A stretch of DNA of 64,000 nt, from the NCBI RefSeq assembly GCF_002014975.1, contig NZ_MUXV01000006.1, positions 41,089 through 105,088 of the forward strand, written 5' to 3'. Numbering within the stretch: position 1 is the first letter of the stretch; the number at the start of each line of letters is the position of its first letter. This document shows, in pieces, positions 9,279 through 18,688 of the stretch. The DNA comes from Moraxella bovis (GTDB lineage Bacteria; Pseudomonadota; Gammaproteobacteria; Pseudomonadales; Moraxellaceae). Both the position numbers and the translations under genes were made by a program. The notes below the pieces were generated by a model. That model had not been told where the DNA came from and did not search any database. It saw nothing but the letters and a program-made list of their open reading frames with translations.

Positions 9279-10844
9279 ATGTTGTGGTTTTTCTTTTGTG
9301 TCGCTGTGTTGGTGGCAGGCTATTTTGTGTATGGCAAGATGATTGAAAAAATCTTTGTCATCAATCCCAACAAAAACACCCCTGCCTACACCATGACAGA
9401 CGGCGTGGACTACATCCCCATGTCCAAAAAACGCATTTGGCTCATCCAACTGCTTAACATCGCAGGCACAGGCCCAATTTTTGGCCCCATCTTGGGAGCG
9501 TTGTATGGTCCTGTGGCAATGCTATGGATTGTGTTTGGTTGTATCTTTGCAGGGGCGGTACACGACTACATGTGTGGCATGCTCTCAGTGCGAAATGGCG
9601 GGGCAAGCATGCCGTATCTGACGGGCAAATATCTGGGGCAACCTGTTAAGCATTTTATTAACTTGCTTGCTGTTGTCCTGCTTGTGCTTGTTGGCGTGGT
9701 CTTTGTCGCAAGTCCTGCCGCCCTACTTAGCTCCATCACCATGGATACTTTTGGCAGTAACGCCACAGGGGCGATTACCGAGAGCGTTACTATTGCCACC
9801 GAGAGCGTCAAAAATACCGTGTTTGGTATGGATAAAGACACCATCGTGGTGTTGTGGACAGCCCTGATTTTTATTTATTACATCATCGCCACATTACTGC
9901 CCATTGACAAAATCATCGGTCGGGTTTATCCATTTTTTGGCGGATTATTGCTATTCATGTCGCTTGGCATGACTTATGGTCTGCTTAAAAATGAATTTGG
10001 CGGACAGGGTGATTATTTCTTTAATAGTATAGGTGGTTTGACGGTTGAGAGCTTCTTTATGAATTTACAACCCAAAGGCGACTTGCCCATTTGGCCTCTC
10101 TTGTTTTTGACCATTACCTGTGGTGCGTTGTCGGGCTTTCACGCCACGCAGACCCCGCTCATGGCTCGCTGTGCCGAGAATGAGTCCGAAGGTCGCTTTA
10201 TCTTTTATGGAGCGATGATTACCGAAGGGATTATTGCACTGATTTGGTGTGCGGTCGGCATGTCGTTCTATCCTGACTTGGCTAGCCTACAAGGTGCCAT
10301 TGCTGACGGTTCACCCTCCAAGGTGGTCTATGACAGCTCAATTGCCTATCTTGACACCATTGGCGGTATCTTTGCGGTGCTTGGCGTGGTCATCCTGCCC
10401 ATCACCTCGGGTGATACAGCGTTTCGGGCGGCACGGCTTATCATTGCTGAATTTATAACCATGGAGCAACGCACGCTCGTCAAGCGTTTGTGGATTGCCA
10501 TTCCGCTATTTGTCATTGGCTTTATCGTCTCAAAAGTGGACTTTCAAATCCTATGGCGATATTTTAGCTGGGCAAACCAAACTGTGGCGGTGGTCATGCT
10601 GTGGACAGCGGCAGGCTATCTGTATCGTTATCGTAAGCTCCACTGGGTTTGCACATTGCCTGCCATCTTTATGAGTGCGGCATGTTATACGTTTTTGGCG
10701 TACAACAAAATCGGCTTTGGGCTTGATTATACGCTGTCGGTATGGATTGGCATTGGGCTGACAGCACTAACCACAGGGGCATTCTTTATGTTTGTCAAAC
10801 GTGAAAGCGTGGCAGGCGACCCTGATGCGGTGGTGGTGGAATAA
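9279..10844 (+). CDS. CstA family carbon-starvation / pyruvate-peptide transporter
   Basis: A polytopic membrane protein of 521 residues with the CstA signatures NPNKNTPAYTMTDGVDYIP, GPIFGPILGALYGP and SGFHATQTPLMARC, plus about 14 hydrophobic helices. Characterised family members (CstA, BtsT) import pyruvate or peptides under carbon limitation; the substrate here is not known. ATG 9279 is chosen because AGGAG lies at 9267-9271 at normal spacing; the in-frame TTG at 9273 is too close to it. It is shorter than the roughly 700-residue enterobacterial CstA and fits the short branch. Confidence 0.87.
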   Translation: MLWFFFCVAVLVAGYFVYGKMIEKIFVINPNKNTPAYTMTDGVDYIPMSKKRIWLIQLLNIAGTGPIFGPILGALYGPVAMLWIVFGCIFAGAVHDYMCGMLSVRNGGASMPYLTGKYLGQPVKHFINLLAVVLLVLVGVVFVASPAALLSSITMDTFGSNATGAITESVTIATESVKNTVFGMDKDTIVVLWTALIFIYYIIATLLPIDKIIGRVYPFFGGLLLFMSLGMTYGLLKNEFGGQGDYFFNSIGGLTVESFFMNLQPKGDLPIWPLLFLTITCGALSGFHATQTPLMARCAENESEGRFIFYGAMITEGIIALIWCAVGMSFYPDLASLQGAIADGSPSKVVYDSSIAYLDTIGGIFAVLGVVILPITSGDTAFRAARLIIAEFITMEQRTLVKRLWIAIPLFVIGFIVSKVDFQILWRYFSWANQTVAVVMLWTAAGYLYRYRKLHWVCTLPAIFMSAACYTFLAYNKIGFGLDYTLSVWIGIGLTALTTGAFFMFVKRESVAGDPDAVVVE

Positions 10845-10898
10845 AAAATTACTTCCACGGCGATAAAAGTGTGAAAATGCAATTATAACATGCAAAAG

Positions 10899-10926
10899 AA
10901 ACCACGTCCTAGAGCGTGGTTTTTTA
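10899..10926. terminator. Bidirectional terminator between cstA and aarF-like genes
   Basis: ACCACG and CGTGGT form a stem around the loop TCCTAGAG, with A-rich sequence on the left and six Ts on the right. It can serve the convergent CstA (plus) and AarF-like (minus) genes. Confidence 0.8.
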
Positions 10927-10969
10927 AAAAATTTAAAATGCAATTTGTGTTACAAAAGATAGGTACGCT

Positions 10970-12283
10970 TTAATTTGATACCCTTTCTTCTATCACCACC
11001 TTTAACCGCTCGCCTTCAAACAGCTCCATCTCAGGGGCAAGTGTCACCATGAATCTATCAAAGTACAATAACTGCTTGGTTAATAACGCAAAATCCCTAG
11101 GAAAATGCACGCCATAACGCTTGCCAATCTCCACAAGTTCTAGCATGAGCAGGTTCAGATTATCCGTCTCTTGGGGCGAGCCATGCACCTTATCCATCAT
11201 CGCTTTTAGATCGTCTGCCAGTTGTCCTACTTTGATTTTATCATGGCTGTAGGTCATGCCAATATCGACCATCGCCTGTGCCATGCCGTGATAGTCGTTA
11301 AGCTGCAGAGACTGCACCAATGAAAAACACGCCTGCAAACTGCTCGGCTTAATCCGCCCCATCAGCCCAAAATCCAAAAAGGCAATCCGCCCATCGGTTA
11401 GATACATGAGATTGCCTGCGTGCAAATCCGCATGGAACTCGCCCGTCATCATCAGCGACAAAAACCACGTATCTAACACATCCGCCATCACTTTTTGGGG
11501 TGTGGTGCGATTGCTTTGGGCGATGTCGCTAAGCAAACTCTCATCAACGAGCGACTTACCAACCAACAAATCCATGACCAACACACGCTTGGTCGATAGG
11601 TCATGATGAACTTTGGGAGCGGTGATGTGCTGACTGCCTGTTTTGTCTAAAAATTCACGAAATTTATCAATGTGGCGAGCCTCCGCCAAAAAATCCGTCT
11701 CAGCAGTCATGCGAGTGCGAATCTCATCAATAATGGGGGCAAGATTGGCGGTTTTCATCATCGGCAAGAGTCGCTCCATCGCCCAAAACGCTCCATGTAG
11801 TACACCTAGGTCAGTCTGCATAATCGCCCCAACATCGGGCTTTTGGATTTTTAGGGCGACCTGCCGTCCGTCTTTTAGGGTTGCCTTATGCACCTGTGCG
11901 ATACTCGCTGACGCCAGTGGCACAGGGTCGATGAACGCAAAAATATCATCAAGCCCACGCCCATCATCGGTCAGCTCCTCAGTCAGTACTTCTTGCATTT
12001 TGGCAAATGGCACAGGCGGTGTGGCATCCAAACAGTCAGCAAAGGCAAGCACATACTCACGGGGAAACAGTGATGGTGTGCTGGCGATGAACTGCCCAAG
12101 TTTGATATAAGTCACGCCCATCTGCATAAAGGCATCTTTTAATAGATAAGCATCCATCTGCTCGCCCTTGGCAACACGCAAGGCGGATAGCCCTGCCACG
12201 CTGGCACTTTTATGTAGGCGACCTAGGACGTTTGCCCCTGTATTTAGGGATTTTTTGGCAAATTGTAATGGTGATGTTTTCAT
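10970..12283 (-). CDS. ABC1/AarF/UbiB family atypical kinase
   Basis: A 437-residue UbiB-type protein kinase-like protein. Motifs in order: the KxGQ signature (YIKLGQFIASTPSLFP), the Ala-rich loop and Lys (LASASIAQVHKATL, VALKIQKP), HADLHAGNLMYLTDG, and the metal-binding DFG (IAFLDFGLMGRI). Family members support ubiquinone biosynthesis or lipid handling through ATPase activity. There is no ubiE or ubiJ beside it, so it may be a paralogue of the main UbiB. The frame extends to 12322 into the upstream gene; ATG 12283 (MKTSPLQFAKK) is the likely start. Confidence 0.85.
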   Translation of the reverse strand: MKTSPLQFAKKSLNTGANVLGRLHKSASVAGLSALRVAKGEQMDAYLLKDAFMQMGVTYIKLGQFIASTPSLFPREYVLAFADCLDATPPVPFAKMQEVLTEELTDDGRGLDDIFAFIDPVPLASASIAQVHKATLKDGRQVALKIQKPDVGAIMQTDLGVLHGAFWAMERLLPMMKTANLAPIIDEIRTRMTAETDFLAEARHIDKFREFLDKTGSQHITAPKVHHDLSTKRVLVMDLLVGKSLVDESLLSDIAQSNRTTPQKVMADVLDTWFLSLMMTGEFHADLHAGNLMYLTDGRIAFLDFGLMGRIKPSSLQACFSLVQSLQLNDYHGMAQAMVDIGMTYSHDKIKVGQLADDLKAMMDKVHGSPQETDNLNLLMLELVEIGKRYGVHFPRDFALLTKQLLYFDRFMVTLAPEMELFEGERLKVVIEERVSN

Positions 12284-12309
12284 GGTTTTATCATCTAAGA
12301 ATGGTACGG

Positions 12310-13098
12310 CTAAGCGTGGCACAGTGGGCAGTATTTATTGGTGGCAAATCGCATTTTTTGTAAAGTCATGGTTCTGCCCTGCCATAATAACAGCTCGTGA
12401 GCGATGGGGTTATGCCCCCGTCCGAGATAATCTAGGGCAATCTGTGCCGACATCGAGCCGATGATACTCACGGTGCTAGATAACACCCCTGATGTGGCAC
12501 AGTTTTGGGTAATACTGCTGTTATCATCTTTGTCCTGTCCAAACAAACATTCATAACAGCCCGTCTGCTTATCAAACAACGCAATCTGCCCCACTTCACC
12601 AATGGCAGAGTTGGACAACAGGGGCAAACCGAGCGTTCGGCAGGTTTGGTTAATCAAATAACGACTGGTAAAATTATCCGTGCAATCAATCACCAAATCA
12701 GCACCACTACGCCCAATTATCGCTGTGATGTTATCTGCATTTAGCTCCACGTCTTGATGAGTGATGTCAATAAACTCATTATGCATCGCCAATGCACGGC
12801 TTGCCACTACCACTTTGGGCTGACCGACGTCCGACTCTCTAAACAGTGTTTGGCGTTGCAAATTACTACAGCTTACCACATCAAAGTCAATCAAATGCAT
12901 ACTCCCCACGCCTGCCCGTGCCAGAATCTGCAAGACAGGACAGCCCAGACCACCCACACCCACAATCAGCACACGGCTACTTTTTAGGCGCAGCTGTGCA
13001 TCCATGTCCCAGTCATTTAGCAGAATCTGACGGGCATACCGCATGAGTTCATTATCGCTAAGCTCACTGGTAGTCATTTTTTTATCATTATCACTCAT
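12310..13098 (-). CDS. MoeB/ThiF/HesA family sulfur-carrier adenylyltransferase
   Basis: An E1-like enzyme of 262 residues. It has ARQILLNDWD, the nucleotide-binding GVGGLGCPVLQILARAGVG, LIDFDVVSCSNLQRQ and DCTDNFTSRYLIN, with zinc-type cysteine pairs CYECLFG and CPLC near the C terminus. MoeB adenylates the C terminus of MoaD; ThiF does so for ThiS. A moaD gene lies 11 kb downstream, which favours MoeB, but the families cannot be separated by eye. The start is ATG 13098, overlapping prmC by 8 bp; the longer frame to 13212 would lie inside prmC. Confidence 0.8.
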   Translation of the reverse strand: MSDNDKKMTTSELSDNELMRYARQILLNDWDMDAQLRLKSSRVLIVGVGGLGCPVLQILARAGVGSMHLIDFDVVSCSNLQRQTLFRESDVGQPKVVVASRALAMHNEFIDITHQDVELNADNITAIIGRSGADLVIDCTDNFTSRYLINQTCRTLGLPLLSNSAIGEVGQIALFDKQTGCYECLFGQDKDDNSSITQNCATSGVLSSTVSIIGSMSAQIALDYLGRGHNPIAHELLLWQGRTMTLQKMRFATNKYCPLCHA

Positions 13099-13927
13099 CA
13101 CAAACCCCCATCGTGATTCTATCATTACCGCCATAGTCTTTGACGGTGCGAACGTCTTTAAAGCCTGCCTTGGCAAAAAGCATCCGCACGCCTGCCCCTT
13201 GGTCGTAGCCATGTTCTAAGGCTAATACGCCACTAGGCATGAGATACACTGCACTGCCCTTAATGATTTTTTCAATATCGGATAAGCCGTGATTGTCTGC
13301 CACCAATGCCGTGATAGGCTCCGCCCCCAACTGTGCCAAATGCTCATCGGTGCGTGCGATATAGGGCGGATTGGAAACGATAACATCAAAGCTCTGCATG
13401 GGGATATTTTCATACCAATTGGATTGGATAAATTGGCAATTTGCCACTTGCAAATCTTGTGCATTTCGCCGAGCAACGTCTAAGGCATGATGAGAATAAT
13501 CCACCGCCAGCACCGTACTAGACGGCAACGCCTTTGCTATGCTTAGGGCAATACACCCCGAGCCTGTCCCCAAATCTAATATCCGAGCCTGCCCCAAACC
13601 CTTATCCGCCACCACATCAAGCACCGCCTCCACCAACATCTCCGTATCAGGGCGTGGGATAAGCGTGTGTTCATTGACCGCAAACTCATGCCCAAAAAAG
13701 CCCTGCCTGCCGATGACATATGCAAGTGGCACGCCCGAGCATAGTTTTGTCATGCCACCTTCCAGTCTACCATATTCATCAGCGGTCAGCAGATAATCAT
13801 CGTGGGTGATTAAAAAGGCTTTATCTTTATTTAGCAGAAATAACAGCAACAACTCAAACCAATGATAAGGCAGGTGTGCGTGCGATAGCTTACGAAATTG
13901 GGCTTTTAGGGCATTGATGGTGTGCAT
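13091..13927 (-). CDS. prmC: Release factor glutamine methyltransferase PrmC
   Basis: PrmC (HemK) methylates the Gln of the GGQ motif in release factors RF1 and RF2. Seen here: RPDTEMLVEAVLD, the SAM loop LDLGTGSGCIALSIAK, and the catalytic NPPY motif (VSNPPYIARTDE). ATG 13927 gives 278 residues and lies one base after the stop codon of the upstream permease, so the genes are probably coupled. The upstream in-frame TTG at 13942 is less likely. Confidence 0.92.
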   Translation of the reverse strand: MHTINALKAQFRKLSHAHLPYHWFELLLLFLLNKDKAFLITHDDYLLTADEYGRLEGGMTKLCSGVPLAYVIGRQGFFGHEFAVNEHTLIPRPDTEMLVEAVLDVVADKGLGQARILDLGTGSGCIALSIAKALPSSTVLAVDYSHHALDVARRNAQDLQVANCQFIQSNWYENIPMQSFDVIVSNPPYIARTDEHLAQLGAEPITALVADNHGLSDIEKIIKGSAVYLMPSGVLALEHGYDQGAGVRMLFAKAGFKDVRTVKDYGGNDRITMGVCDE

Positions 13928-13928
13928 G

Positions 13929-15449
13929 TCATTCTTTGTCAAGTACAGACTCGTCCAGCGAGATGTGTTTATCTGCCAAATGAATCAAATATAAAATCGG
14001 CAGTCCAATCACAAATGTAATGGCAAAAAACGTGGGATAATCGGTCGCATCCACAATCGCCCCCGAATAACCACCCAAGATTTTTGGCGATAGGGTCATG
14101 AGTGATGAAAACAGGGCATACTGCACCGCCGTGAAGCGAATGGATGTCAGTGCCGACAAAAAGGCGATGAATACCGCACTTGCCAAGCCTGCCGCTAGGT
14201 TATCGGTAATCACCGCAAAATACATGACCAGAATGGTTGGTATATTGGCAAGGATGATAAATAACAGGTTCGTGGCACACGCCAGTATCGCCCCCACCAT
14301 CATCGCTCGCATGACCCCCATCTGCTGAGCCACCCAGCCCCCAACAAAGCCACCGCCAATACTGGCAATCACGCCCACCACTTTGACCGCATTGGCGATT
14401 TGGATTTTGGTAAAGCCCAAATCTTGATAAAATAGGTTGGAGATGTTCCCTGCCACGATGTCCGAGATACGATACAAGCCAATGAGTGCCAGTAGCAACA
14501 TCGCCTTTTTGCCATAACGGGCAAAAAAATCGGTAATAGGGGCAATCCATGTCGCCTGTGCCACTTCTCGTCTGACCACGCCTGCCTGCACCAAGCCATA
14601 GCCGACCACCCCCATGGCAACTGCACTACTGATGAACTGCACACAGCCCAGCAAAAAGGCAATACCCACACTCTCTGACTCTGGCAATACCCCACCCATC
14701 ATCCGATACGTTATGATAAAAGCCACCACCGAGAGTACGAACACCACGCACAGTCTTGCGTAGTCTGCAGTTTGGGTCACCACAGGTTTGACCTGACGGA
14801 TAGGCTCACGAATCAGTAGCGTGGTCGCCACACCGATGAGCATGACGCACGCCATGATGAGATAGGTTTTTTGCCATGCCACATACTGATACATGCCTTC
14901 TTTGGAGCCAAATAGCTCCGCCAAATACAACGCCCCTGCCCCCGAGATAATCATGCCAATGCGATAACCTGCCACATAACTTGCCGAGAGTGCCGTTTGC
15001 ATCTCGCTAGGGGCGGACTCGATACGATAGGCATCTATCACGATGTCTTGGGTCGCCGCCGAAAAGCCGAGTAACACCGCCCCCACCGCCATCACGGACG
15101 GGGCAACCTGAGCGGGGTCAGTCATCGCCATCATAATAATGGCAGTAATGATAAACACCTGACATAACAGTAGCCATGACCGGCGATGACCGAGCATTTT
15201 ACCAAGCACAGGCAAGGGCAAAGCGTCCACCAATGGCGACCAAATAAACTTAAACGAATAGCCCAACGCCGCCCAGCTAAACATCGTCACCGTACTGCGG
15301 TCAATGCCTACCTCTCTTAGCCACAAGCCCAAACTAGAAAAAATCAGCAAAATAGGCACGCCTGCGGCAAAGCCTAAAAATAGCATGGATAAAGCTTGAC
15401 GATTAAAATAAGCCGTCTTAAATGCCGAAAAATCAAATTGTCGTATCAT
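13929..15449 (-). CDS. AmpG-like muropeptide MFS permease
   Basis: A 506-residue major-facilitator protein with about 14 hydrophobic helices. The N-terminal part (LFLGFAAGVPILLIFSSLG, WLREVGIDRSTV, KFIWSPLVDALPLP, GHRRSWLLLCQ) is characteristic of AmpG, the inner-membrane importer of anhydro-muropeptides for peptidoglycan recycling. TQDIVIDAYRIE is another AmpG-like motif. The start is ATG 15449; the TTG at 15467 adds only six residues. No beta-lactamase or ampR gene is nearby. Confidence 0.85.
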   Translation of the reverse strand: MIRQFDFSAFKTAYFNRQALSMLFLGFAAGVPILLIFSSLGLWLREVGIDRSTVTMFSWAALGYSFKFIWSPLVDALPLPVLGKMLGHRRSWLLLCQVFIITAIIMMAMTDPAQVAPSVMAVGAVLLGFSAATQDIVIDAYRIESAPSEMQTALSASYVAGYRIGMIISGAGALYLAELFGSKEGMYQYVAWQKTYLIMACVMLIGVATTLLIREPIRQVKPVVTQTADYARLCVVFVLSVVAFIITYRMMGGVLPESESVGIAFLLGCVQFISSAVAMGVVGYGLVQAGVVRREVAQATWIAPITDFFARYGKKAMLLLALIGLYRISDIVAGNISNLFYQDLGFTKIQIANAVKVVGVIASIGGGFVGGWVAQQMGVMRAMMVGAILACATNLLFIILANIPTILVMYFAVITDNLAAGLASAVFIAFLSALTSIRFTAVQYALFSSLMTLSPKILGGYSGAIVDATDYPTFFAITFVIGLPILYLIHLADKHISLDESVLDKE

Positions 15450-15746
15450 TGTATTATATGAGTGCAAAAATCATTTGCCATTTTAGACTATTTTTGGTTA
15501 TTTTACAAAAAGTTATTGTGATATTTTTAAAATCAGACATGTCCATGCTCACATGTCCACCCCACACATCAAGTCAAATACGCTCACCGATAGAAACTAT
15601 ACCACCTAAATTGCAATATCCACATAAGATACGTTTGGTAAACAAATCAACCATCTAACCTTTTAAAGTTACCGCCAGTCTTAACATATTGCCAATTTAT
15701 TATAATTATGACAAAATAAAAATCCCTTTTAGCACATCAATCCATC

Positions 15747-16142
15747 ATGAAACTTTTTAGCGTTGCCATTAGACAAGAAGATGATACTTTTTATGCCCAA
15801 GTACCTGATTTGCCAGACATTCACGTAATTGGCGACAGCATCGCCGATACGATTGATAAAGTACGTTCCACCTTGATTGGGTATTTACAAAAACTGGCAG
15901 ATGATGGCAGTGACCTGCCCCAACCTGAAAACATCACCAATCATCTAACCAACCCCAAATTTGCAGGGCAAACATGGGCAATAATCAGCTTAAATTCCAT
16001 GCTCTTTAACAGCAAAAAATCCTTTAACCTGCACCTGCCCCGTGCCTTACTCACCCAAATCCAAGCACAAATCGGCTATGATGAACACGACATTGAAGCC
16101 TTTATTTTAAAAGCCATAGAGCATGAACTTACCAATGCTTAA
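15747..16142 (+). CDS. HicB-family antitoxin-like protein without a HicA partner
   Basis: A 131-residue protein. Residues 1-70 look like the HicB partial RNase H-like fold (FSVAIRQEDDTFYAQVPDLP), and the C terminus looks like a ribbon-helix-helix DNA-binding segment (KSFNLHLPRALLTQIQAQIG). HicB normally neutralises the mRNA interferase HicA, encoded beside it. Neither the 297 bp upstream nor the 136 bp downstream encodes a HicA-like protein, so this is an orphan. It could be a stand-alone regulator or the remains of a lost module. Confidence 0.75.
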   Translation: MKLFSVAIRQEDDTFYAQVPDLPDIHVIGDSIADTIDKVRSTLIGYLQKLADDGSDLPQPENITNHLTNPKFAGQTWAIISLNSMLFNSKKSFNLHLPRALLTQIQAQIGYDEHDIEAFILKAIEHELTNA

Positions 16143-16168
16143 CAAGCAATCATCGTCTTAACACCGTA

Positions 16169-16204
16169 AAAATGCCGATATTCCTAATCGGCATTTGTTT
16201 TTTC
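16169..16204 (+). terminator. Intrinsic terminator after hicB-like gene
   Basis: AAATGCCGAT and ATCGGCATTT form a perfect ten-base stem around TTCCTA, followed by a T-rich tail. It lies between the HicB-like gene and cysB. Confidence 0.85.
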
Positions 16205-16278
16205 TTTTTGGGTATTTTCTTTTTTGGTGGTGACTTTTATAATGACAGCACTTTATAACTCAGATTAAGGGGCGTATC

Positions 16279-17223
16279 ATGGCGATAGATGTGGTCATCA
16301 ACCAAAAGCATTTACAAATCCAGCTCAAACAGCTAGAAACCGTCTGGCATACCGTCGTCAATGGCTATAACCTATCCCAAGCCGCCGAACTGCTCCACAC
16401 CAGTCAGTCCAGCCTATCCAAACAAATCGCTGCCCTAGAAAATCAACTCAAAGCGGACGTGTTTACCCGTCAAGGCAAACGCCTAACAGGGCTTACCCCC
16501 ATCGGCAAATCGCTACTGCCCCACATCGAAGCGATTTTTGCCGAGATACGCACCATCGAAAATCTAAGCCTTGATTTTAATAATGCCCAAGAAGGCACGC
16601 TGACCGTTGCCACCACCCACACCCAAGCCCGCTATGTCTTACCCACCATTGTTAAGGAGTTTTTGCAAAAATTCCCTAAGGTCAATCTGGTGCTACAACA
16701 AGCCGACCCTGAGACCATCGCCCAAATGGTCATTCGTGGTCAAGCCGACATCGGCATTGCCACCGAGAGCCTACTCAATAACGCCGTGTTACGCTGTCAT
16801 CGCTATTATGACTGGTCGCACGTGGTCATCGTCCCCAAAGACCATGAGCTGGCAGGAGTGGCAGGCGTCATGGATGGCGTCGATTTGCCTGAGCTGGCAA
16901 GTTTTCCCATCATTACCTATCATGGTGGTTTTACAGGGAGAAGTGCCATTGATAGGACGTTTGAGCAGGCAGGATTACAACCCAAAATCGTGCTTGCCGC
17001 CCTAGACTCGGACGTGATTAGCACCTATGTATCGGCAGGTCTAGGTATCGGCATCATCGCTGAGATGGCGTATGAACCTACCAACTATCCTGACCTTGTT
17101 GCCATTCCTGTGAGCCACTTTGGGCGGTTTACCAGTTGGATTGCGGTGCGTGATGACAGCGACATTCGCAAATTCGGCGGTGAGTTTATCAAACTGTGTC
17201 AAGCTCAATTTGATAGACGCTAG
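16279..17223 (+). CDS. cysB: LysR-type regulator CysB
   Basis: A 314-residue LysR regulator with the winged helix-turn-helix at residues 20-70 (AAELLHTSQSSLSKQIAALE) and CysB-like features: TRQGKRLTGLTPIGK, ATTHTQARYVLP and the effector-domain region GQADIGIATE. CysB activates sulfate and cysteine assimilation genes in response to N-acetylserine. The stop codon TAG (17221-17223) is also the first three bases of a repeat element, so the insertion abuts or trims the 3' end of the gene. Confidence 0.88.
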   Translation: MAIDVVINQKHLQIQLKQLETVWHTVVNGYNLSQAAELLHTSQSSLSKQIAALENQLKADVFTRQGKRLTGLTPIGKSLLPHIEAIFAEIRTIENLSLDFNNAQEGTLTVATTHTQARYVLPTIVKEFLQKFPKVNLVLQQADPETIAQMVIRGQADIGIATESLLNNAVLRCHRYYDWSHVVIVPKDHELAGVAGVMDGVDLPELASFPIITYHGGFTGRSAIDRTFEQAGLQPKIVLAALDSDVISTYVSAGLGIGIIAEMAYEPTNYPDLVAIPVSHFGRFTSWIAVRDDSDIRKFGGEFIKLCQAQFDRR

Positions 17224-17399
17224 GGCGTACCCGCCTTTGATATCCACCATACAAAGCCTGTTTAAAAAACAGGGAAATCGTACGTTTTTCAAACAAAAAA
17301 ACTTGCTTGATAGAATGGCTATCAGCCTACGTTTCTCCTTAAAAACGTGCGACTTTTCGTGATTTTCATTGCAAATACAAAAAGGCAGGCACGCCCTAC
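17221..17399. repeat. MITE-like family 1, copy A (left ends inverted)
   Basis: Begins TAGGGCGTACCCGCC and ends GGCAGGCACGCCCTA, so the termini are inverted repeats. Both ends resemble the left end of the full element (compare 46254-46467), so this is a diverged copy made of two left ends. Internal parts such as GTTTAAAAAACAGGG and AATCGTACGTTTTTC recur at 40520 and 44455. Confidence 0.75.
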
Positions 17400-17437
17400 A
17401 ATGTAAATTGTATCACAAAAGACAAGTATCCCCAATC

Positions 17438-17588
17438 TCTGTGCAAAAACCATAAGCAAATAGATTTCTGGTAAGTCGGTTGGACAGATGTCATAATTCT
17501 CTTATCCATCATCAATATTAGCAAGTGTTAAAACAGAGTCAATCTCTTGACCTTGTATACCCATCAGTAGATAAGTTTTAAAGCCAAA
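17438..17588 (-). pseudogene. Degraded DDE-transposase fragment
   Basis: On the minus strand 17588-17505 reads FGFKTYLLMGIQGQEIDSV followed by LTLANIDDG, then a TAA at 17504-17502, then in the same frame ENYDICPTDLPEIY. The pattern (aromatic-Gly-Phe-Lys, hydrophobic strand, Gly-Glu, then Leu-Thr-x-Ala-Asn-x-Asp) resembles the central region of DDE transposases such as the IS982 and IS5 groups. No complete frame or terminal repeats survive. The rest of the spacer (17400-17783) has no gene I can support. The insertion sequence family is uncertain. Confidence 0.45.
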
Positions 17589-17783
17589 TTAATACACATG
17601 TTGATTTGCACAAAAACCAAACTTACCACAAATTTAAAGTTCTTGATTCATCCTGCACCACCATGACGACACACAGATAAGAGAACACTACCAATCAAGG
17701 AAGGTTTGTGTGCATTTTGACTGGGTGTGTTATCGCATTCATCTTATCTTTTGCCCGAAGCGAAATTGAGAATGGGGCAGTAT

Positions 17784-18635
17784 TTACAAACCTGCTTCTA
17801 ACTCGCCTGCCTCCACACTTTGGCGGATTAGGGTGTTAATGGTCATCGGTCCCACACCCCCTGGTACAGGCGTGTAGAAACTGGCAATCTCTTCAATACC
17901 GTCAAGCTCAATATCGCCCACACCGCCTGTCTTAGTCGGGTGAAAGCCTGCGTCCACGACCACCGCCCCTTGTTTTATCCAATCTTTTTTGATAAGCTCT
18001 GGCACGCCCACCGCCCCCACCACGATGTCCGCTTGACGGACATGGTCGGCAAGATTGGCAGTTTTAGAGTGGCAAATGGTTACGGTGCAGTTGGCATTTA
18101 GGAGCATCATCGCCATCGGCTTACCCAAAATCGCACTACGCCCCACCACCACAGCGTGTTTGCCTGCCAGTGGTACGTTATGGTGATTTAGCAGGTGCAT
18201 GATACCTTGCGGTGTGGCAGAACCATAAGCACGCTCGCCCATCGCCATACGTCCAAAGCCCAGACAAGTCACACCATCCACATCCTTGGATAGGGCAATC
18301 TCATCAAAACAGGCACGCTCATCAATCTGAGCAGGCACAGGGTGCTGCAATAAAATGCCGTGCACATCGGGATTGGTGTTTAATTCACGGATTGTAGCAA
18401 GTAGCTCATCGGTGGTCGTCTGGCTTGGCATTTCCACGCGGATAGAGTCCATGCCCACACGCTTACAGGCATTGCCCTTCATGCGGACATAAGTCGCTGA
18501 CGCTGGGTCATCGCCGACTAGGATAGTCGCCAAAATGGGCGTACGTCCTGTTTTGTCTTTAAGAGTTTGCACTCGCTCACTAAGTTCTTTTTCAATTTGA
18601 CCAGCAAGGGCTTTACCATCTAAAATCTGTGCCAT
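17784..18635 (-). CDS. folD: Bifunctional methylenetetrahydrofolate dehydrogenase/cyclohydrolase
   Basis: FolD interconverts 5,10-methylene-, methenyl- and 10-formyl-tetrahydrofolate. It has 283 residues and the full set of motifs: [41 protein letters not shown] and [15 protein letters not shown]. Start ATG 18635. It stands alone between the repeat-rich spacer and clpA. Confidence 0.95.
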   Translation of the reverse strand: MAQILDGKALAGQIEKELSERVQTLKDKTGRTPILATILVGDDPASATYVRMKGNACKRVGMDSIRVEMPSQTTTDELLATIRELNTNPDVHGILLQHPVPAQIDERACFDEIALSKDVDGVTCLGFGRMAMGERAYGSATPQGIMHLLNHHNVPLAGKHAVVVGRSAILGKPMAMMLLNANCTVTICHSKTANLADHVRQADIVVGAVGVPELIKKDWIKQGAVVVDAGFHPTKTGGVGDIELDGIEEIASFYTPVPGGVGPMTINTLIRQSVEAGELEAGL

Positions 18636-18688
18636 AAATCCACCTTTTATATTAACGCAATCATCTAATGATATGGCTTAGGATAATC

